Both the position numbers and the translations under genes were made by a program. A DNA stretch of 64,000 bases from Microtetraspora glauca. GTDB lineage: Bacteria > Actinomycetota > Actinomycetes > Streptosporangiales > Streptosporangiaceae. Of the stretch, positions 60,271 through 64,000 are shown piece by piece (position 1 is the first letter of the stretch; each line of letters starts with the position of its first letter). The notes beneath the pieces were generated by a model. That model worked only from the letters and a program-made list of their open reading frames with translations. It was not told where the DNA came from and did not search any database. The DNA is taken from the NCBI GenBank assembly GCA_001570385.1, contig BBYL01000029.1, forward strand, positions 62,001-126,000, written 5' to 3'.

Positions 60271-62612
60271 CCCGCGTGCGACTCTCCCCGTCGGCACAAC
60301 TGCTGTACACGGTCATGACCGACCCGAGTACCGACAATCCGGACCCTTGGCCGCATTCGTCCCAGCTGACCGCCTTCGATCTGGGCACTCTGCTCCCCGT
60401 CGCCTACCGGACGACGAAAATCGTCGGCACGGCCATGTCCGCGAGGTTCGCGGTCGAGAGCGCCGCCAAGGAGCGCCGGACGTCGTTCACGCCCGAGGCG
60501 TGCGCCGATCTGTTCCAGGCCCTGGTGGACGGGCTGGAGGCGCGCAACTGGTCCAACCTGCCCCTTGCGGTGGCGTCGCTGCCGCGCTGTCCCGGCGGCC
60601 CGCCGCTCGCCGACCTCACCGAATCCGCGCGGACGCTGGTGCGCTTCCACCTCCGCGCCGAGCGGACCGGGGATGCGTACGCGCTGCTGGCGGTCGCCGG
60701 GCTCGCCGGGCTGGACGACGAGGTGGCCGCGGTGCTCAAGGAGGGCAGAGGGCCGATCGCGCTCGACGAGATCGATCTGCTCCTCGGCTGGGACGCGGAG
60801 CGCAGGGCCCTGCTGGTGGAGGCTCTGCAGGAGAGGTCGTACAACTCCCTTCCCCCGCTGCCGGACACCTGGGAGCGGCTGGCCGCGATCCCGGAGTACG
60901 TCGCCTTCGCCCGCACGGCGCTGGAGGCCGCCGAAGCCCGGATCGCCGCGATCCACGCGCGTGAGATCCCGTACCGGGCCGACCGCGCCTTCGACGACGC
61001 GGAGAAGGCGGCGCTCGGCCGGGCCGTGCGGCTGGCGCTGTGGCGGGACGAGCCGTGGCTGCCCGGCCTGCTCGACCGGCTGCTGCGCGGTGTGGCGGTC
61101 GCGCCCACGGCGGCCAAGACCCTGCCCTCCCAGGGGTTGCTGTTCGAGATCGGCCGCGCGGTGGAGGATTTCCCGACACCCGAGGCCATCTCCGCGCTGC
61201 GCACCGCGCGTGCGCTGACACGACACGCGGGCGTGCCAAAGCAGCTTGACCGCATGCTCAAGCGGATCGAGCATGCGCTGGCCGATCGGGTAGAGGTGGC
61301 CTTCCGGATGCCGGACCTCGGTTTCGAACCCGGCGGACGGCTCCGCGTGCCCCTCGGCGAGCACACGGCCATGATCTCGATCGGCGACGACGTCGAGCTG
61401 ACGTGGTGGCAGGGCGAGAAGCGGTTCAAGGCGGCTCCGGCGGCGGTGCGGCGGGACCATCCCGACGAGGTCAAGCGCCTGCGCGACCTCACCGGGCAGG
61501 TCCGCCGGCAACTGACCACACTGGTCCGTGCGCTGGAGGCGGGATACCCGGGTGACGCGCGTCATCCGTACGCGACCTGGCGTGAGCGGATGGCCGAGCA
61601 TCCGATCGCCGGGACGGTCGCACGGCGGCTGATCTGGGAGATCGAGGTGTCTCCGGGGCACTGGCGGAGCACGCTCGGCGATACCGGAATCACGGGGATC
61701 ACCGGAACCACCGGGCCCGAGCCACCGCCCGACGCTCCGGTGCGGCTGTGGCATCCGGCCCGCGCGCCCCTCGACGAGGTGCGCGCCTGGCGCGAGCGGA
61801 TCACCGGGGAGCGGGTCAGGCAGCCGTTCAAGCAGGCGTTCCGCGAGGTCTACCTGCTCACTCCGGCCGAGGAGGAGACCGGCGTCTACTCCAACCGGTT
61901 CGCCGCCCACGTCGTGGACTACCGCACGCTGTACGCGCTGTTCAAGCAGCGCGCCTGGTCGGCCGACCTGCTGGGCCCGTGGGACGGCGGCGGCGACGGC
62001 GAGGCTCGGCGCGTGCTCGCCGGAGGGCGCTGGCGGGCGTCGTTCTTCCACGAGAGTCTCGGCGGGGACCACGCCGCGACGGACCAGGTCCGCTTCCATC
62101 GGAACACCGACGGCGAGTGGCGGCGGGCGGCGCTCGCCGAGGTGCCCCCGCTCGTGTTCAGCGAGGCGATGCGGGACGTGGACCTGTTCGTCGCGGTCAC
62201 GTCGATCGCCGCCGACCCCGGCTGGGCCGACCGGGGCACCGAGCGCCACTATGACTACTGGCGCACGGCCGCCTTCGGCGCGCTGCCGCCCTCTGCCGAG
62301 GTCCGTCGCGACGCGCTGGCCCGCCTCCTGCCCCGTACGGCGATCGCGGACCGCTGCACCCTGACGGATCGATACCTGGTGGTCCGCGGCGACCTGCGAA
62401 CGTACAAGATCCACCTGGGCAGCGCCAACATCCTCATGGATCCCGGCGACGTGTACCTGTGCGTCGTCAGCGCGCCGGGCTCGGAGGCCGAACGGGTGTT
62501 CCTCCCCTTCGAGGAGGACGGCCGGCTCGCGCTGATCCTGAGCAAGGCATTCCTGCTGGCCCGCGACGGCGAGATCGGCGACGAGAGCATCATCCGGCAG
62601 ATCAAGGGTTGA
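60267..62612 (+). CDS. DUF4132 domain protein (second paralogue)
   Basis: 781 residues from GTG 60267. Same C-terminal signature as the gene at 21381: PFKQAFREVYLLTPAEEETG, YSNRFAAHVVDYRTLYALFK, PPLVFSEAMRDVDLFVAVTS, LRTYKIHLGSANILMDPGD and LPFEEDGRLALILSKAFLLA. Central TWWQGEKRFKAAPAAVRRDH matches the first copy's SWRNAKGTMVKAPPASVRRE. The N-terminal halves are far less alike. It is the last of a coupled three-gene operon; the first paralogue has no such partners. A transposon remnant begins directly after its stop. Confidence 0.87.
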   Translation: MTRVRLSPSAQLLYTVMTDPSTDNPDPWPHSSQLTAFDLGTLLPVAYRTTKIVGTAMSARFAVESAAKERRTSFTPEACADLFQALVDGLEARNWSNLPLAVASLPRCPGGPPLADLTESARTLVRFHLRAERTGDAYALLAVAGLAGLDDEVAAVLKEGRGPIALDEIDLLLGWDAERRALLVEALQERSYNSLPPLPDTWERLAAIPEYVAFARTALEAAEARIAAIHAREIPYRADRAFDDAEKAALGRAVRLALWRDEPWLPGLLDRLLRGVAVAPTAAKTLPSQGLLFEIGRAVEDFPTPEAISALRTARALTRHAGVPKQLDRMLKRIEHALADRVEVAFRMPDLGFEPGGRLRVPLGEHTAMISIGDDVELTWWQGEKRFKAAPAAVRRDHPDEVKRLRDLTGQVRRQLTTLVRALEAGYPGDARHPYATWRERMAEHPIAGTVARRLIWEIEVSPGHWRSTLGDTGITGITGTTGPEPPPDAPVRLWHPARAPLDEVRAWRERITGERVRQPFKQAFREVYLLTPAEEETGVYSNRFAAHVVDYRTLYALFKQRAWSADLLGPWDGGGDGEARRVLAGGRWRASFFHESLGGDHAATDQVRFHRNTDGEWRRAALAEVPPLVFSEAMRDVDLFVAVTSIAADPGWADRGTERHYDYWRTAAFGALPPSAEVRRDALARLLPRTAIADRCTLTDRYLVVRGDLRTYKIHLGSANILMDPGDVYLCVVSAPGSEAERVFLPFEEDGRLALILSKAFLLARDGEIGDESIIRQIKG

Positions 62613-62832
62613 CATCCGCCTCTCCCTGATGGAAGGGGATTCCAACCCTCACAGGTCGGCCTTCCTGCTTCGTCGCCGCTCGCCCGCCCGGAGGAATCCG
62701 TTGAGGTCTTACCCCAGCTCCACAGGCGTTTCGCCTCTCCGCCCCAGCCCGGCGGCGAGGATGTTCCTGGCCGCGTTCACGTCCCGGTCGTGGACCGCGC
62801 CGCGGGCGCACTCCCACGACCGGCCCCCCCTA
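62613..62832 (-). mobile_element. IS200/IS605-type remnant: tnpB 3' end and right end
   Basis: The minus strand holds the end of a TnpB gene (stop at 62709-62711), then about 96 bp of right-end/omega-RNA-type sequence ending in GGAATCCCCTTCC, ATCAGGGAGAGG and GATGTCAA. That end matches what I recall of actinobacterial TnpB elements. The other end, the start of tnpB and any tnpA are absent. The right end lies exactly after the DUF4132 stop codon. Confidence 0.75.
62709..62828 (-). pseudogene. TnpB C-terminal fragment
   Basis: The fragment reads GRSWECARGAVHDRDVNAAR then NILAAGLGRRGETPVELG and stop. HDRDVNAARNILAAG is the family's C-terminal motif with the last catalytic Asp. The zinc-finger CxxC is broken (CAR where CAC/CxxC is usual). 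Upstream the frame is lost at a run of G at about 62824-62830, so no protein is made. Confidence 0.8.
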
Positions 62833-62872
62833 TCCGGTGCCGTACGGCCCGCGCCGGCCGTACGGCACCGGA
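62833..62872. terminator. Terminator of the YeiH gene
   Basis: A 17-bp perfect stem (62833-62849 with 62856-62872) around CGCGCC, 21 bp past the stop codon at 62893. It separates the YeiH transcript from the TnpB remnant. Confidence 0.92.
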
Positions 62873-62892
62873 GTTCGTGGGATCGGCGCGGG

Positions 62893-63978
62893 TCAGAGGC
62901 CGATCCAGGCCGAGGCGGCGACGACGAGGCCGAGCGTCACGACGGTGACGGTGACCTCGGCGAGTGCACCTACGGCGAACGGCCGCAGTCCCTGGCGGCG
63001 GATCGCCCGGAAGTCGGTGCTCAGCCCGACGCCCGCGAAGGTCAGCAGGAACGCCCAGCGCGAGAGGTTGCCGAGCGAGGTCAGGTCCGCCTTGGCGATC
63101 AGCCCGGCCGTGGCGAGTACGGACACGGCGAGGAAGCCGAGCACGAACTTCGGGAACTTGGCCCACAGGAAGCGGGTCCGGCTGCCGACCGCCCGTGCCT
63201 GGCCGCGCGCCGCCCAGAACAGGGCGAAGCCGAGCACGACGAAGCCGATCGTGGCGTTGCGCGTGGACTTGGCGAGCACCGCGACCTTGGCGGCCTCGTC
63301 GGAGTAGAGCGCGCCGGCGGCGGTCGCCTCCGCGGTGTTGTCCACGGCGAGACCGGCCCACAGGCCGAACTCGTGCGTGGACATCCCGATCAGGTGGGCG
63401 ATCGCCGGATAGGCGAACAACCCGAACGCGCCCAGCGCGAGGATCGCGGCGATGGCGAACGAGGCGTCCTCGTCGTCGGCGTCGATGGCGCCCTTGCCCG
63501 CGGTGATCGCGGAGACGCCGCAGATGGACGAGCCGATGGCGAGCAGCGAGATCAGCTTCGGCCCGAGCTTGAACCAGCGCCCGATCAGCACGACCACGCC
63601 GATGGCGACGAACAGCTCGATGACCACGAGCGCCAGGCTGACGCCGCCGAGCTTGAGCACGTCACCGAGGAGGAACCTGGCGCCGAGCAGGACGATGCCG
63701 AGCTTGAGCCAGAACTCGTACGTCGCGATCCCCGGCCGGAAGATCCGGTGGACGCCGACGGTGTTGGTGATGATCAGGCCGAGGAGGATCGCCCACAGGA
63801 CGTACTCGATGTTCGGCAACGACCAGCCGGTGCTCTCGGCGAGCTGCTTGACCCCGGTCTCGGCGAGCTTGCCCGCGTAGCCGATGGCCGCGAGCAGGAG
63901 GAGGCCGGGGATCAGGGCGGCGGCCCTGGCCGCGAGGTCGTTCCCGGACGCGGCGGGGGCGACGGTGTCCGTGGTCAC
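62893..63978 (-). CDS. YeiH-family putative sulfate exporter
   Basis: 361 residues from GTG 63978, seven bases after GGAGG. About ten membrane segments, including ALIPGLLLLAAIGYAGKLAE, NIEYVLWAILLGLIITNTVG, FWLKLGIVLLGARFLLGDVL and SLLAIGSSICGVSAITAGKG; the last is the family signature. WAGLAVDNTAEATAAGALYS is also conserved. Members are annotated as sulfate exporters (UPF0324), but transport substrate is not firmly known. It runs to within 22 bp of the window end, so its promoter is outside. Confidence 0.9.
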   Translation of the reverse strand: MTTDTVAPAASGNDLAARAAALIPGLLLLAAIGYAGKLAETGVKQLAESTGWSLPNIEYVLWAILLGLIITNTVGVHRIFRPGIATYEFWLKLGIVLLGARFLLGDVLKLGGVSLALVVIELFVAIGVVVLIGRWFKLGPKLISLLAIGSSICGVSAITAGKGAIDADDEDASFAIAAILALGAFGLFAYPAIAHLIGMSTHEFGLWAGLAVDNTAEATAAGALYSDEAAKVAVLAKSTRNATIGFVVLGFALFWAARGQARAVGSRTRFLWAKFPKFVLGFLAVSVLATAGLIAKADLTSLGNLSRWAFLLTFAGVGLSTDFRAIRRQGLRPFAVGALAEVTVTVVTLGLVVAASAWIGL

Positions 63979-64000
63979 CAGCTCACCTCCGGGAGGAGGC

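Overview
The window is high-GC DNA, densely packed with genes on both strands. GTG and TTG starts are frequent, and many genes overlap by 4 bp (ATGA or GTGA). A mycothiol-type isomerase family protein, DUF5753 regulators, a Scr1-like pair, LeuA with a leucine leader peptide, and the gene order sigma factor-dnaG-dgt-ppdK-glyS-znuACB-zur-uppS-recO all point to an actinomycete. My best guess is Streptosporangiales (Nonomuraea/Microbispora/Streptosporangium-like), but that is inference. From memory and unchecked, the same order of core genes occurs in Streptomyces around hrdA to recO, so about 7-35 kb is probably conserved chromosome core.

Layout. 0-7 kb: a HAD-like fragment, an MDMPI-type protein, a PLP deaminase/desulfhydrase divergent from galactokinase, enoyl-CoA hydratase, tRNA-Asn, a small membrane-anchored protein, and a GH63-like glycosidase with a conserved hypothetical. 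7-20 kb: sigma-70, primase, a degenerate M23 lipoprotein, an FAD reductase, dGTPase, a secreted subtilase, and PPDK with three DasR-like operators upstream. 20-35 kb: a secreted S33 peptidase, the first DUF4132 protein, GlyS, the zinc uptake operon with its own Zur repressor and a Zur box over the promoter, a CGNR protein, a large secreted zinc metalloprotease, UppS and RecO. 35-43 kb: a CDP-alcohol phosphatidyltransferase pair, an RsbW-like ATPase divergent from a DUF5753 regulator, LysR, a dead ABC-2 permease tail, and an Lrp-DDAH-ornithine aminotransferase group for arginine/ornithine breakdown. 43-50 kb: a PhoD-like phosphatase, MarR, and an amide-use group (AmiC-like sensor, APC permease, formamidase). 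50-64 kb: an oxidoreductase, PadR, a TetR-controlled yrdB-epimerase pair with clear operators, a decayed AbiEi antitoxin, leuA with its attenuator, a GNAT protein, a kinase-GH6 fusion, a second DUF4132 gene with two small partners, a TnpB insertion-sequence remnant, and a YeiH transporter.

The most unusual gene is at 57.26-59.63 kb. It encodes a membrane Ser/Thr kinase whose outer domain is a glycoside hydrolase family 6 fold with both canonical catalytic aspartate motifs changed to asparagine. This looks like a catalytically dead cellulase recruited as a sugar receptor. The two DUF4132 genes, the second in a tightly coupled three-gene operon, are the other clear unknown. Regulatory sites readable from sequence include DasR-like, Zur and TetR operators and a leucine attenuator.
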